From the NCBI RefSeq assembly GCF_014648035.1, contig NZ_BMQI01000012.1:39056-103055 (forward strand): a DNA stretch of 64,000 nt. The letters run 5' to 3'. Of this stretch, positions 28,371 through 38,563 are shown piece after piece; the stretch's first letter is position 1, and each line of letters starts with the position of its first letter. The notes below the pieces were generated by a model. The model was not told the DNA's origin. It ran no database searches and saw only the letters and a program-made list of their open reading frames with translations. A program made the position numbers and the translations under genes. The stretch is from Shewanella algicola (GTDB taxonomy: Bacteria; Pseudomonadota; Gammaproteobacteria; Enterobacterales; Shewanellaceae).

Positions 28371-28769
28371 TTAAAAATCTCTATTAATAGAATAAGCTTC
28401 GCCGTTACATTCTATATAAATGTTACAAGATAAATCTGAAAGGCGGCCGCATTGCTTCACCACAATGCCATTACCGCCACGCTGCAAAACTTTTAATTTG
28501 AGCGTTTTAACCATCGATGACAAACTGGGTAAATAATCTAACTTCGCTGGGTCTAATGAGTTTTCACAATAAGATGTTGTCACATCACCTAAAAATTGAG
28601 CTCTCAATCGTGACAACTCTTCTAAAGTATATGTGTCCACTTTACCCGCTTTAACACTGTCTAATGCCACTTCGCCGGCATTGGTTTTTATAGATAAATT
28701 GGCGCAACCAGATACCAGTAAAATCGCTAAAACGGATGTGCCTAGCGCGGTTAAAAATCCTTTATTCAT
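28371..28769 (-). CDS. RcsF-like outer-membrane lipoprotein
   Basis: A 132-residue lipoprotein (lipobox LVSGC, Cys at residue 22). The C-terminal domain resembles RcsF: four cysteines in the RcsF order, one in FLGDVTTSYCE, one in VVKQCGRL, and two close together in LSCNIYIECNGEAYSI. In enteric bacteria RcsF senses envelope stress and signals to the Rcs phosphorelay through two nested disulfides. No Rcs gene is seen in this window, so it may be an orphan or act elsewhere. Confidence 0.75.
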   Translation of the reverse strand: MNKGFLTALGTSVLAILLVSGCANLSIKTNAGEVALDSVKAGKVDTYTLEELSRLRAQFLGDVTTSYCENSLDPAKLDYLPSLSSMVKTLKLKVLQRGGNGIVVKQCGRLSDLSCNIYIECNGEAYSINRDF

Positions 28770-28784
28770 GTTAAATCCTTTTAA

Positions 28785-28822
28785 AAAAAAGCATGCTCAT
28801 CACCATAATGAACATGCTTAAA
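28785..28822 (-). terminator. Terminator of the AGCS symporter gene
   Basis: On the minus strand AAGCATGTTCAT pairs with ATGAGCATGCTT (one mismatch) and is followed by TTTTTT, just after the symporter stop codon. Confidence 0.7.
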
Positions 28823-28835
28823 CTGAGTGCTTACA

Positions 28836-30200
28836 TTAGCTTTGTGCTTTTAATGTCCGCTGCTTAATAAAGTACTCACGGGTTAAACCAAATACCACAG
28901 GGCTAAGTAATACCAGCGCGATTAAGTTTGGAATAGCCATCATTGCATTCAAGGTATCGGCCAATAACCAAATAAACTCTAACGAACTCACTGCGCCAAT
29001 AGGCACAACTAAGGTAAACACAAGACGAAATGGTTTAATGGCTTTATCGCCAAATAGATACTGAATACATTTTTCACTGTAAAAGCTCCAACCTAATATC
29101 GTGGTAAACGCAAATACAGCCAAAGCGATAGCAACAATGTAGTTACCCATGGGCAGTGCATGCGAAAAGGCAAACGATGTTAATGCCGCGCCGTTTTCGC
29201 CTGAGGTCCAAGAGCCGGTAACCACAATGGCTAAACCGGTAATAGAACATACAATTAAAGTATCAATGAATGTACCTAGCATTGCCACCAGGCCCTGCTT
29301 AACTGGGTTATTAGTTTGCGCTGCCGCGTGAGCAATAGGTGCACTGCCTAAACCCGCTTCATTTGAAAACACACCACGTGCCACACCAAAACGAATTGCA
29401 GCCCATACAGCAGCCCCCGCAAAACCACCTTGAGCAGCAACAGGGTTAAAGGCACTTTCAACAATTAACATAAACGCTGCTGGCACATCAGCGGCATATA
29501 CCACTAATACCGATATACCGGCAGTGATATAAAATACCGTCATTAATGGCACCAGTTTGCCAGCAACTTCAGCAATACGCTTAATGCCGCCCATCAATAC
29601 CGCGCCCACAAGCACCATTAACACCACGCCAGTGACCCAACTCGGTATATCAAAATTGCTGCTCATAGCATCGGCTACAGAGTTAGCCTGTACCGTATTA
29701 CCAATACCAAAACCGGCAATTGATCCAAAAATCGCAAAGGCAGTACCTAACCAGGCCCACTTGCTGCCTAAGCCATTTTTAATGTAATACATTGGTCCGC
29801 CAACATGGTTACCATTGGCATCAGTTTCACGATATTTTACTGCTAATACCGCCTCTGAAAACTTGGTCGCCATACCTACAAGAGCGGTACACCACATCCA
29901 AAAAAGTGCACCAGGGCCACCAATAAAGATAGCCGTTGCAACCCCGGCAATATTACCCGTACCAATGGTGGCTGATAACGATGTCATCAATGCATTGAAG
30001 GGGCTCACATCGCCTTTTTCATTATCGTCATCGACCTGACGGCCCGACCATAATAATTTAAACCCTCTACCTAATTTTAAAATCGGCATTAATTTGAGGC
30101 CAATAGATAGGAATAACCCTACGCCTAAAATCATCACCAGCATGGGGACACCCCAAACAATGCTGTTGACTGTATTAATAAAACTTGTGATTGCTTCCAT
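28836..30200 (-). CDS. Sodium:alanine/glycine symporter, AGCS family
   Basis: A 454-residue inner-membrane protein with about ten to eleven helices. AGCS blocks are clear: SATIGTGNIAGVATAIFIGG (about residue 74), GGPMYYIKNGLG (about 135) and FSNEAGLGSAPIAHAAA (about 284). It should import alanine or glycine with Na+. The ATG at 30200 is preferred because GAGG lies six bases upstream; the ATG at 30212 contains that site. No glycine riboswitch was found upstream. Confidence 0.93.
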   Translation of the reverse strand: MEAITSFINTVNSIVWGVPMLVMILGVGLFLSIGLKLMPILKLGRGFKLLWSGRQVDDDNEKGDVSPFNALMTSLSATIGTGNIAGVATAIFIGGPGALFWMWCTALVGMATKFSEAVLAVKYRETDANGNHVGGPMYYIKNGLGSKWAWLGTAFAIFGSIAGFGIGNTVQANSVADAMSSNFDIPSWVTGVVLMVLVGAVLMGGIKRIAEVAGKLVPLMTVFYITAGISVLVVYAADVPAAFMLIVESAFNPVAAQGGFAGAAVWAAIRFGVARGVFSNEAGLGSAPIAHAAAQTNNPVKQGLVAMLGTFIDTLIVCSITGLAIVVTGSWTSGENGAALTSFAFSHALPMGNYIVAIALAVFAFTTILGWSFYSEKCIQYLFGDKAIKPFRLVFTLVVPIGAVSSLEFIWLLADTLNAMMAIPNLIALVLLSPVVFGLTREYFIKQRTLKAQS

Positions 30201-30255
30201 GTAAAACCTCATAATGAGTAAAGACGTCAGTCGAAAGTTATTTTTTATTAGTATT

Positions 30256-30294
30256 ATTGTTTTATTAGCTATTGTTTTATTAGCTATTGTTTTT
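30256..30294. repeat. 15-bp AT-rich tandem repeat
   Basis: ATTGTTTTATTAGCT is repeated twice in full and once in part, in the 219-bp gap upstream of the symporter gene. It may be a slippage tract that changes promoter spacing. Confidence 0.7.
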
Positions 30295-30419
30295 ATGGTT
30301 TCAACGGCCCAAACCCGTCACCATTATGATGTAATTTTTTAGGTTACCCCGATTACGTCAACCAAGGCAACCCAAGACAAGATACGATGAATCATCTTCA
30401 TAATAAATTGCGTTTTCAG

Positions 30420-30956
30420 TTATTCTTTTTCGAGTATCACTTTTAAGGTGTCTAACCCTTGCTGTAAATCAGCTCCAATCATGGTTTCAAAATCAACAAA
30501 TAAAAACATGAGGTTCATTGGGTAATTTAAATGGCCTGTAAATCCCCAATCCACTTTGGTTTGATTAGTCTGTAATGCCTCGGTTGTCATAAAAGCAGGC
30601 TCTGTTGCTTCAAATGGCGCAATAAAACGTAATTCAAAATCGACACGCTTACCTTCATCAATGGCAATAATCTCTTGCTCACCAACGCCCACATCAGGGT
30701 TTTCACTGGCCCAAGCAGACACAAAACCAACAGTAGCGTCGGTACCACGATAGGTTTTAACCATATCTGGGTCCATTTGTGCCCATTTACTGAAATTATC
30801 CTGGTTTTTAAGCTGTTTCACATAGTCAAACACCTCAGAGACAGGTTTATTGATGGTGACAGAACGAGTGACCGAATAATCAGATTGAATAAAGAGCGCG
30901 GCAACAAATGGGATTGCGATGATAACAGCAAGTCCTAGGAGAATTTTTTTTAACAT
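30420..30956 (-). CDS. SRPBCC-family protein
   Basis: A 178-residue protein with an N-terminal hydrophobic helix (about 5-22) and a START/polyketide-cyclase-like domain: SVTINKPVSEVFDYVKQL is the usual opening strand and helix, and the long C-terminal helix LQQGLDTLKVILE closes it. This fold binds hydrophobic ligands; no ligand is predicted. GAGG precedes the ATG. It is a single gene. Confidence 0.82.
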   Translation of the reverse strand: MLKKILLGLAVIIAIPFVAALFIQSDYSVTRSVTINKPVSEVFDYVKQLKNQDNFSKWAQMDPDMVKTYRGTDATVGFVSAWASENPDVGVGEQEIIAIDEGKRVDFELRFIAPFEATEPAFMTTEALQTNQTKVDWGFTGHLNYPMNLMFLFVDFETMIGADLQQGLDTLKVILEKE

Positions 30957-31105
30957 TATTATTATCCTCAGCGATACAAAGCGTTACCTAAGTATACTAA
31001 CTAACAGCACGCTAACAATAAAAATTAACATTGTACTAACAAAAATACCATTATGCCGAGCGAGCTACTCGCCCCTAACGTAAATACCGTGTCACTAACG
31101 GTTAA

Positions 31106-31366
31106 TCAATGGTCACCAGGCCGGTATTGTTGCACGGCATTAATGGTCATTGCAGCCAAGATTTTTTCAATGCATTGTTGGCAGATGCATTGGTTATCAG
31201 GCAAATCAGCCATAAGATTTGCTGTATTGAGTTGTCTAATGACAGATGGCTTGTCCAACGTTTGTTTGGCACACCAACACGCATTGATGTCTAACCCTTG
31301 CGAAATGGCACAAGCATTAGGGTGTTGGCACAATGGACATTGTTGTGCTGAGGTGAGTAATGTCAT
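31106..31366 (-). CDS. Cysteine-rich CWC family protein
   Basis: An 86-residue small protein with the CWC pattern: CPLCQHPNACA at the N-terminus, then CWCAK, and later CICQQC. Seven or more cysteines suggest metal binding, probably zinc. The function of the family is unknown. The opposite strand also has a long frame (31053-31451), but it lacks family features. Confidence 0.75.
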   Translation of the reverse strand: MTLLTSAQQCPLCQHPNACAISQGLDINACWCAKQTLDKPSVIRQLNTANLMADLPDNQCICQQCIEKILAAMTINAVQQYRPGDH

Positions 31367-31588
31367 AGGTCGGCCTTATAGAAATGTCGTAAATATGAGT
31401 CAATATCGTCAAGATTTATACGCTCATGAAGAGATGAGGGAACAAAGATAAGATTCACATTTAGTGCATATGGAGTTTTTATCATATTGATTAAGCAAAA
31501 TATTGTTAAATCAAAATAACGTTAAAAAATGCCCATCAAGCTTAAACTTAATGGGCAACATTTATCGTTTATTTTTATGGAGAAAATA

Positions 31589-32710
31589 TCACTGCTTAAC
31601 ACTCTTTTTCAGTGGAAAAACCGGATAAGACTCAGAACCTAAAATAGGGTTCCCCGCAACGGACTGGCCATAATAGCCTTGATGTTGATGATAAGTAGCT
31701 TGTGTTTTGCTGACATCACCTTTAAAACGAGGATCTTGCGGACGATCAAACGAATTAACATAAGCCGCTACATCCCAAGCTTGTTGAACTGTTAGCTGGA
31801 TACTTTTACCCAAAGGCATATTTTCATAGATAAAGTCAGTCGCTGTATTCACTCTGTGCATTCCTGCCCCCCAATTAAAGCTTTGTGGCCCCCATAGTGG
31901 GGGGAGTGCAGCAATACCGGCAATCATTTGTCCTTGGCCATCTTCACCATGACACACTTGGCAATGCGCTTGATACACTGTCATACCGCGAACGGGTGAA
32001 TAGGCTAATTCTGGTTGTGGGGTTTTAGGAAAACCACGCCCAGGTAGCTGGCTTAGTGCTGTGACATCTAAATGCTCACTGATAGCCTTAGGCATAGGGA
32101 AATCGTCCCGCTTAGCACCTTTAACTAACTCAACATCAGACAATTCAGGCACTGGACCTGCAACATTATATTTCGCCATTAATCCACTCATCCCCAACCA
32201 GTATGAATAAGCAGATATTGCCACTAATTCAGGTGAACCAGATGCGGGTGCTTTGCCGTTCATCGAATAGCTAAAGCAGCCTTGAATCCTCTCTTGGAAA
32301 GAATTAACTTTATCGTTTTTCTTGCGATAAGCAGGATAAGCAAAATAAGCGGCCCAAAGTGGCGATGCATTGGCTTTTATTCCGGCATTCATATGGCAAT
32401 TAACACAGTTAAGCTCATTACCAACATACTTATCCCTAAGTTGTTGAGTATTTACAAACAGTTTATACCCCAAACGCACCTTGTCGCCAAACGCCCCTGT
32501 AGGAATATCGGCTAATGGTGCCGGTTGTAAATATTCATCAGTCGCTTTTTTCTCAACCGCAGGTAATGCAGCTTGACGATCTGGTAATGTCGTTAAAGGA
32601 TCTGATGATGTTGCAGTCGAAGCATTAGGCGCAAGTTCAGTTAATAATTCATTGGCTTGCAAAGGCAAACTCAATAGGACACCCATGCACAATATCGATA
32701 ATAATTTCAT
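31589..32710 (-). CDS. tsdA: TsdA-type diheme thiosulfate dehydrogenase / tetrathionate reductase
   Basis: A 373-residue periplasmic diheme cytochrome c with a signal peptide of about 19 residues. Heme sites are CVNCH (102-106) and CQVCH (250-254). RIQGCFSYSMNG carries Cys145, matching the cysteine that ligates the active-site heme in TsdA, and FVNTQQLRDKYVGN is another TsdA block. The enzyme interconverts two thiosulfates and tetrathionate. The direction in vivo is not shown by sequence; in this setting tetrathionate reduction is plausible. It follows tsdB by 10 bp, with AAGGA before its ATG. Confidence 0.88.
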   Translation of the reverse strand: MKLLSILCMGVLLSLPLQANELLTELAPNASTATSSDPLTTLPDRQAALPAVEKKATDEYLQPAPLADIPTGAFGDKVRLGYKLFVNTQQLRDKYVGNELNCVNCHMNAGIKANASPLWAAYFAYPAYRKKNDKVNSFQERIQGCFSYSMNGKAPASGSPELVAISAYSYWLGMSGLMAKYNVAGPVPELSDVELVKGAKRDDFPMPKAISEHLDVTALSQLPGRGFPKTPQPELAYSPVRGMTVYQAHCQVCHGEDGQGQMIAGIAALPPLWGPQSFNWGAGMHRVNTATDFIYENMPLGKSIQLTVQQAWDVAAYVNSFDRPQDPRFKGDVSKTQATYHQHQGYYGQSVAGNPILGSESYPVFPLKKSVKQ

Positions 32711-32720
32711 AGCGATGTCC

Positions 32721-33350
32721 TTATTTTATATTGGCAAAAAATTCAGATAAACCGTCAATTTCTGCAGCCGTTAATTTCACCGCGATATTGCCCATCATAT
32801 TATCTACGTCACCTTTACGAGTCCCGTTTTGCCATGATAGTAATTGCGTTTTAAGATAACTGACCTCTTGACCAGCTAAACGAGGAAACTGACCGCCGCC
32901 CACTCCGGATGGACCATGGCAACTCGTACAGGCAGGAATGACTCGCGACCAATCACCTTGAAAAGCGAGTGCTTCAAAAGGATCACTAATGGCAACCTTA
33001 TCGCCACGGAATTGTAGCGGAATATCAGCAACAGCTTGTTGACTAAAATATTCTGATACCAGGGCAATATTATCTCCTTGCACCGTAGCTGCCATCGCTA
33101 ACATCGTTGGGTTTTGGCGTTTACCCGTCTGGAATAACGTGAGTTGATTGTTAATATACTCGGCTGATAATCCTGCTAAACGCGGACCAACAACTCCCAT
33201 TCCCTGGCCTTGAGCACCATGGCAAGATGTACACAGTTGCGCAGCCGCTGGAATAACCTGTTGTGAAGAAGTCTCTGAAGCATTGACATGCATAACATTG
33301 CACATTGGTAGGCTAAGCAAAATGCCGAACAGATAAAAGGATGTTTTCAT
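32721..33350 (-). CDS. tsdB: TsdB-like diheme cytochrome c4
   Basis: About 209 residues with a signal peptide and two c-type heme motifs, CTSCH at about residue 41 and again at about 139, in two similar domains. Methionines in PTMLAMAATV and DNMMGNIAVKL are the likely axial ligands. The protein is c4-like and serves as the electron partner of TsdA, encoded immediately downstream. Three possible starts are adjacent (33356 GTG, 33353 and 33350 ATG); 33350 has the best spacing to GAGG. Confidence 0.82.
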   Translation of the reverse strand: MKTSFYLFGILLSLPMCNVMHVNASETSSQQVIPAAAQLCTSCHGAQGQGMGVVGPRLAGLSAEYINNQLTLFQTGKRQNPTMLAMAATVQGDNIALVSEYFSQQAVADIPLQFRGDKVAISDPFEALAFQGDWSRVIPACTSCHGPSGVGGGQFPRLAGQEVSYLKTQLLSWQNGTRKGDVDNMMGNIAVKLTAAEIDGLSEFFANIK

Positions 33351-33443
33351 CATCACACCTCTTTATTGAATAATTATTGTTCAGCCACCATAAACCTAAA
33401 ATGTAAAAAAAAGAATACTATAAAGGTCGAATATTAAAACAAA

Positions 33444-33472
33444 AACACCATTAATAATGCATTAATGGTGTT
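33444..33472 (-). terminator. Terminator downstream of metF
   Basis: AACACCATTAAT / ATTAATGGTGTT, a 12-bp stem with loop AATGC. Read on the minus strand it is followed by TTTGTTTTAAT. It lies about 120 bp after the metF stop. Confidence 0.65.
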
Positions 33473-33489
33473 AGGGACAATGACTTATT

Positions 33490-33510
33490 TGAGTTGTTTA
33501 TAACAACTCA
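33490..33510. promoter_or_regulatory. Perfect 9-bp inverted repeat between metF and tsdB
   Basis: TGAGTTGTT-TAT-AACAACTCA. It lies after the metF stop and before its terminator. It could be a transcript-stabilising hairpin, or an operator for tsdB 140 bp away. Confidence 0.4.
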
Positions 33511-33590
33511 GTCGCCAATTTAATTTGAGATGTCTGTATAAAAATAAAATGTAAATATCCAGTGCGAGGCCATTGGCATTAAACCATTTT

Positions 33591-34523
<933 letters not shown>

Positions 34524-34552
34524 TTAACTTCATTATATTAACCCATTCATTT

Positions 34553-34576
34553 AGCCGTTTGGACGTCTATATGTCC
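34553..34576. promoter_or_regulatory. MetJ operator (met boxes) of metF
   Basis: Three contiguous 8-bp units, AGCCGTTT, GGACGTCT and ATATGTCC, match the met box AGACGTCT at 6, 7 and 5 of 8 positions. They lie in the 303-bp gap upstream of metF, and the MetJ repressor is encoded about 5.4 kb away in this window. Confidence 0.8.
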
Positions 34577-34721
34577 ATATACTAGTTTAACTGCATCTTA
34601 AGTCAAGCTAAAAAAACAGCAATAGAGCAAATTAACTTAGCGCAGAGTGTTACGGCTAAAAGGTCTTTTAAAAATGGCAACAGTATTTAAGGTTATCGAT
34701 CGGCCAATCGAATGTTGCAAC

Positions 34722-34755
34722 ACAAACAAAAAAGCGACCCTGAGATCGCTTATCA
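34722..34755 (-). terminator. Terminator of the VOC-family gene
   Basis: On the minus strand AAGCGA / TCGCTT with an eight-base loop is followed by TTTTTTG, shortly after the stop at 34779. Confidence 0.65.
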
Positions 34756-34778
34756 ATGATGCTGTTAACGTATTTCGA

Positions 34779-35264
34779 TTATTCGTAATCACTCGCGTAG
34801 GTTTCTTCATAAGTATGCGAGTAAAGTTCAAACAAATTACCAAAAGGGTCTTCTAAATAAACCATTTTTGCTGGCTTACTATCATCTTCTGGGTGATAAC
34901 GCATAATATCCATACGCATTTTACCGCCATATTGCTCTGTTCGCGCAATAGCCCCTTCAAAGTCATCGGTTTGCAAACAAAAATGGAATATACCCAGACG
35001 AGTAAAATCTACCTCGTGACGCTCTTGACGATCGACCATTTCAAACATCTCAACACCAATACCGTCAGTTGTCACTAAGTGTGCAATATTAAAACCTTTA
35101 ACACCTTCACCAAATACCGCAACACACATTCTACCAATGGCAGTCTTACGCTCTTCTTGCACCTTAGTGTTACCCATTACCACTCGCAAACCCAATGCTT
35201 TGGTATAAAACTCAACCGCTTTATCCATCTCGCCAACCATCAAACCTACGTGATTCATTTTCAT
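34779..35264 (-). CDS. VOC (glyoxalase/dioxygenase) superfamily protein
   Basis: A 161-residue soluble protein with the paired beta-alpha-beta-beta-beta modules of the vicinal oxygen chelate fold. MNHVGLMVGEMDKAVEFYTK is the first-strand signature with a metal-binding His; HFCLQTDDFEGA and EDPFGNLFELY supply the later His and Glu ligands. Members range from glyoxalase I to dioxygenases and resistance proteins. The substrate is unknown. It is a single gene. Confidence 0.85.
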   Translation of the reverse strand: MKMNHVGLMVGEMDKAVEFYTKALGLRVVMGNTKVQEERKTAIGRMCVAVFGEGVKGFNIAHLVTTDGIGVEMFEMVDRQERHEVDFTRLGIFHFCLQTDDFEGAIARTEQYGGKMRMDIMRYHPEDDSKPAKMVYLEDPFGNLFELYSHTYEETYASDYE

Positions 35265-35393
35265 AACTTACTCCAAAAAAACTATTAATTGATACGTCAT
35301 TTGTTTCGATGGAGTTATATTACGGCGAACGAAACATAAAATATTAAGGAGGATAAAACCTTTCGAGTAGTAGCAGGAGCTATGTTTGTAAAG

Positions 35394-35984
35394 TTATTGT
35401 TGGCTCTGTCTTTCTATTTCGAGCTCGATGAGTAATGCAGTATGAGCATCATTTGCCGCATATTTTTTCTGATGGTCATGAAGAGGAAATATTGACCAAT
35501 TGGATTGTTGTGCACTCTTAGATAGTCGTTGATTAAACAACATTGCAACTGCCACTCGAGCGCCAACACGTTGCTTAACACGGGCAAAACGCATCACTTT
35601 CGACGAAAGCTCTTCGGTATTGGCTAACCTAATACCAAATTTTCTCAAGAGTATTTTTCTGTCTTCTTTTAATCCAAAGCCCACCTTTTTTATCGTAGGG
35701 TCCGACAAGACTTCACTAATGTCAGTGAAGTATTCATAAAACTGAGTTGGAAATAAAAACACTTTGGACAGTGTAGCGATTTGAATTAAATGAGGTCCAT
35801 CACTGACCTCACCTTTTATAAAACAGGGTTTGCTCTCGGTATCAAAGCCTAAACAGGAATGCTTTTTTAACTCTGCGATGGCACTAATAGCATCTGCTTT
35901 GTTTGTAACAACAATAATATTCTCAAGCGCAATGCCGTCATAAATAGGTAATTCTCGAATTTGCTCCTTTGTTGGCCTTTCCAT
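35394..35984 (-). CDS. RNase D-like 3'-5' exonuclease domain protein
   Basis: A 196-residue DEDDy exonuclease domain standing alone. LGFDTESKP gives the first Asp/Glu pair, VGFGLKEDRKIL the second Asp region, and KYAANDAHTAL the final Tyr and Asp. It has no HRDC domain, unlike RNase D. The nucleic-acid substrate is not predictable. AAAGGA precedes the ATG. Confidence 0.85.
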   Translation of the reverse strand: MERPTKEQIRELPIYDGIALENIIVVTNKADAISAIAELKKHSCLGFDTESKPCFIKGEVSDGPHLIQIATLSKVFLFPTQFYEYFTDISEVLSDPTIKKVGFGLKEDRKILLRKFGIRLANTEELSSKVMRFARVKQRVGARVAVAMLFNQRLSKSAQQSNWSIFPLHDHQKKYAANDAHTALLIELEIERQSQQ

Positions 35985-36029
35985 TCAATATCCTTTTAAT
36001 ACAACGCAGCACTATGTAATAGAAGACGA

Positions 36030-36060
36030 AAAAAAAGACCATTCAACATGGTCTTTTTAA
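36030..36060. terminator. Terminator after metL
   Basis: AAAAGACCAT / ATGGTCTTTT with loop TCAAC; A- and T-tracts flank it on both sides, so it can act on either strand. It lies seven bases beyond the metL stop. Confidence 0.75.
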
Positions 36061-36066
36061 TCAATA

Positions 36067-38460
36067 TTATTCTTGCAGTAAGTCTTTACAAATATGTACT
36101 AGGTCCGACTGAACCGCTGCTGCGGTGACCTCACGTCCAGCGCCTGGTCCGCGGATAATCAACGGGTTACCTTGATAAAACGCACTGCGAATGACAAACA
36201 CATTATCGCCTGGCGTTAAATTGGCATAAGGATGATTATTATCAACCCATTGTAAGCCGACTTCGGCTTGCAGTTTACCCTCAACTTTGTCTAACGAGGC
36301 AACGTAACGCAGCACTTTGTCTTGCTCTGCTGCGGCAGTAAATTGCTGCAATAAATCCTCATCTAATTCACTGATACGCGCTAAAAAGTCATTTAACGGC
36401 AATTCTGCTAACGCTTTAGGCACCAATGAATTAAGCGTAATGTCGTCTAACTCAACGGCGAGGCCAATTTCACGGGCTAAAATAAGCAACTTACGTTGCA
36501 TGTCACGTCCAGATAAATCATCACGAGGATCGGGTTCTGTAATCCCTAAACCACGTGCCTCAAGCACTAATTCAGAAAACGGTTTATTGCCATCGTAGTT
36601 TTCAAATAACCAACATAAGGTGCCAGAAAAAATCCCGCCCACAGCTTCAATGGTGTCGCCGCTGTTACGTAAATCGTTTAATGCATGTTGAATTGGCAAG
36701 CCTGCACCGCAACTGGCGTTATAGCGCCAAAATAATCGACGGTTACTGAGCTGTTGCTTTAATTCTCGGTAAAATGGCAATGGGCCAGAGCCTGCTAATT
36801 TATTGGCGCTCACCACATGAATACCGCGGGCAAATAACTCAGGGTACTGCAAGGTTAAGCTGGCACTGGCACTAATATCTAAAGCCACTATTTCATCGCA
36901 AGCTAACTGGGCTAATTGTTCAAATAACTGATCGTAATCCCAAGTAGTGGCTTGTGATTGATAATCTTGCTGCCAGTTATTGAGGTCAATACCCTCGTTG
37001 GCAATCAAGGCTTTTTGCGAGCCGACCACCCCAATAAGCTCAACTGATGCTTCTAATTCACGGTCAAGTGTTAGGCTTGCACGTTTAAATAAATCTATCC
37101 ATGCTTCGCCAATATTACCCGCCCCTAATAACAACACGCCAATGCGCATTCTTGGACCAGCACAACGACGATGCACTTTTTGCGTTAACAAACTGACTTG
37201 AGCTTGTGGCACTAATGTCACTAAGCTAAGTGAGTCTTGATAAACCGGTTTAGCATCGCGGCTTAATAACCGTGCAAAACTGCGTCTAAAATGATGCGCA
37301 TCAGCACTGACTAACGCGACTAAACCCAAATCAGATTGTATGGTTAACTCTTCGATTGCCCATTCTTCTCGATATTGATTTAACACCGCTTGAACCTGCT
37401 TTTGGCTTTCCAGGGTAAAGGCTAACTCAACTTTATGCTGAGCAAGCTCCCAAAATGCCAATGGGGTTAAACCTGCCGCGTGTAATACCTCAAGTAAAGG
37501 CGCAATGTTGCTGTTCATTTTAAAGCTAAATAGCAGCACTTCATTTAAGTTGGTCACTACCGGTGCACTGGCAGATGAGCTCAAAGGCGCAATTAACGTA
37601 AAGTCGGTGTGTGATGCATAACTTGAACGCACCGCTAAACTGACCTCGGTATTAAACAAAGGCTGTAAAGTACGAGAGTGCAAAACAGGTGAGCCTAAGC
37701 GAGCGAGGCGATCTGCTTCAGCTAAAGACATGCTTTTAAGTAACTTGGCGTCATTGATTTTATTAGGGTCGGCGTTAAATACACCTTCAACATCGGTCCA
37801 AATCGTCACGCGTTCAATGTTGGCTAAGCTAGCAATTAAGGTTGCACTAAAGTCAGAACCATTGCGGCCTAATAATAAGGTATCACCATGGCGGTTAGCG
37901 CAAATAAACCCTGTTATCACTAAACGCTCTTGTGGATGCAACGTCAGTAAAGCTTGCACTTTATCGCGTGACTGTTGCACTAAAATATTCGGTACTGCGC
38001 CTTCATCGGCAACTAAAATTGAGCAAGCATCAACATGAGATGCTGCTACGCCCGTTTCACGCAATAGCGCCGCCATTAAGCGTGCAGACCAACGCTCGCC
38101 AAAACTCACAACTTGGTTTAATTGATATTCGTTGTGGTGTTCTAACGACAACAAACTGACTAATTGCGCGCGGTCAGTAGACAAACGCTCACGTAAATCA
38201 CGCGCTTGCTCGTTTGACAATAATTGCTCAATCAGGGTTTGCTGGTAACTAATCAATACTTGCAGATCTTCCTGCCAAAGTTGGCCGCTGTCACGCAGAC
38301 TAAGTAATTTATATAAGAAGTTAGTGGTTTTACCGGCAGCCGACACCACCACAAGATCATCACTGTTACCGTGGGTCAATAAAATATGGGCAACACGGCG
38401 ATAGCAATCAGCATCCGCTAAACTAGAACCACCAAACTTATGTAAATGACCTCGCGCCAT
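36067..38460 (-). CDS. metL: Bifunctional aspartokinase / homoserine dehydrogenase II
   Basis: A fused enzyme for the first and third steps from aspartate to homoserine, feeding methionine and threonine synthesis. The aspartokinase opens with HKFGGSSLAD; the dehydrogenase starts near residue 455 with the Rossmann motif LLGAGNIGEAW. The ATG at 38460 has AAGGAG six bases upstream and gives 797 residues, close to E. coli MetL (810). It lies 103 bp downstream of metB, probably in one transcript under MetJ control. Confidence 0.95.
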   Translation of the reverse strand: MARGHLHKFGGSSLADADCYRRVAHILLTHGNSDDLVVVSAAGKTTNFLYKLLSLRDSGQLWQEDLQVLISYQQTLIEQLLSNEQARDLRERLSTDRAQLVSLLSLEHHNEYQLNQVVSFGERWSARLMAALLRETGVAASHVDACSILVADEGAVPNILVQQSRDKVQALLTLHPQERLVITGFICANRHGDTLLLGRNGSDFSATLIASLANIERVTIWTDVEGVFNADPNKINDAKLLKSMSLAEADRLARLGSPVLHSRTLQPLFNTEVSLAVRSSYASHTDFTLIAPLSSSASAPVVTNLNEVLLFSFKMNSNIAPLLEVLHAAGLTPLAFWELAQHKVELAFTLESQKQVQAVLNQYREEWAIEELTIQSDLGLVALVSADAHHFRRSFARLLSRDAKPVYQDSLSLVTLVPQAQVSLLTQKVHRRCAGPRMRIGVLLLGAGNIGEAWIDLFKRASLTLDRELEASVELIGVVGSQKALIANEGIDLNNWQQDYQSQATTWDYDQLFEQLAQLACDEIVALDISASASLTLQYPELFARGIHVVSANKLAGSGPLPFYRELKQQLSNRRLFWRYNASCGAGLPIQHALNDLRNSGDTIEAVGGIFSGTLCWLFENYDGNKPFSELVLEARGLGITEPDPRDDLSGRDMQRKLLILAREIGLAVELDDITLNSLVPKALAELPLNDFLARISELDEDLLQQFTAAAEQDKVLRYVASLDKVEGKLQAEVGLQWVDNNHPYANLTPGDNVFVIRSAFYQGNPLIIRGPGAGREVTAAAVQSDLVHICKDLLQE

Positions 38461-38563
38461 TACGCACTCCTTAAACAACTACGACTTTTTGCGGCTGCTA
38501 TTTTACTTTATTTAACGAAAACTACAGCTAACATAAACGTAAATTAAGCTAATTAAACCCAGA

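Noticed and set aside
30201..30419. Possible glycine riboswitch upstream of the AGCS symporter
   Set aside because: No paired GGAGAG-type aptamer signature appears on the minus strand.
31053..31451. Plus-strand 132-codon frame across the CWC gene
   Set aside because: The opposite-strand CWC protein has the ordered cysteine motifs. The plus frame has none and no ribosome site.
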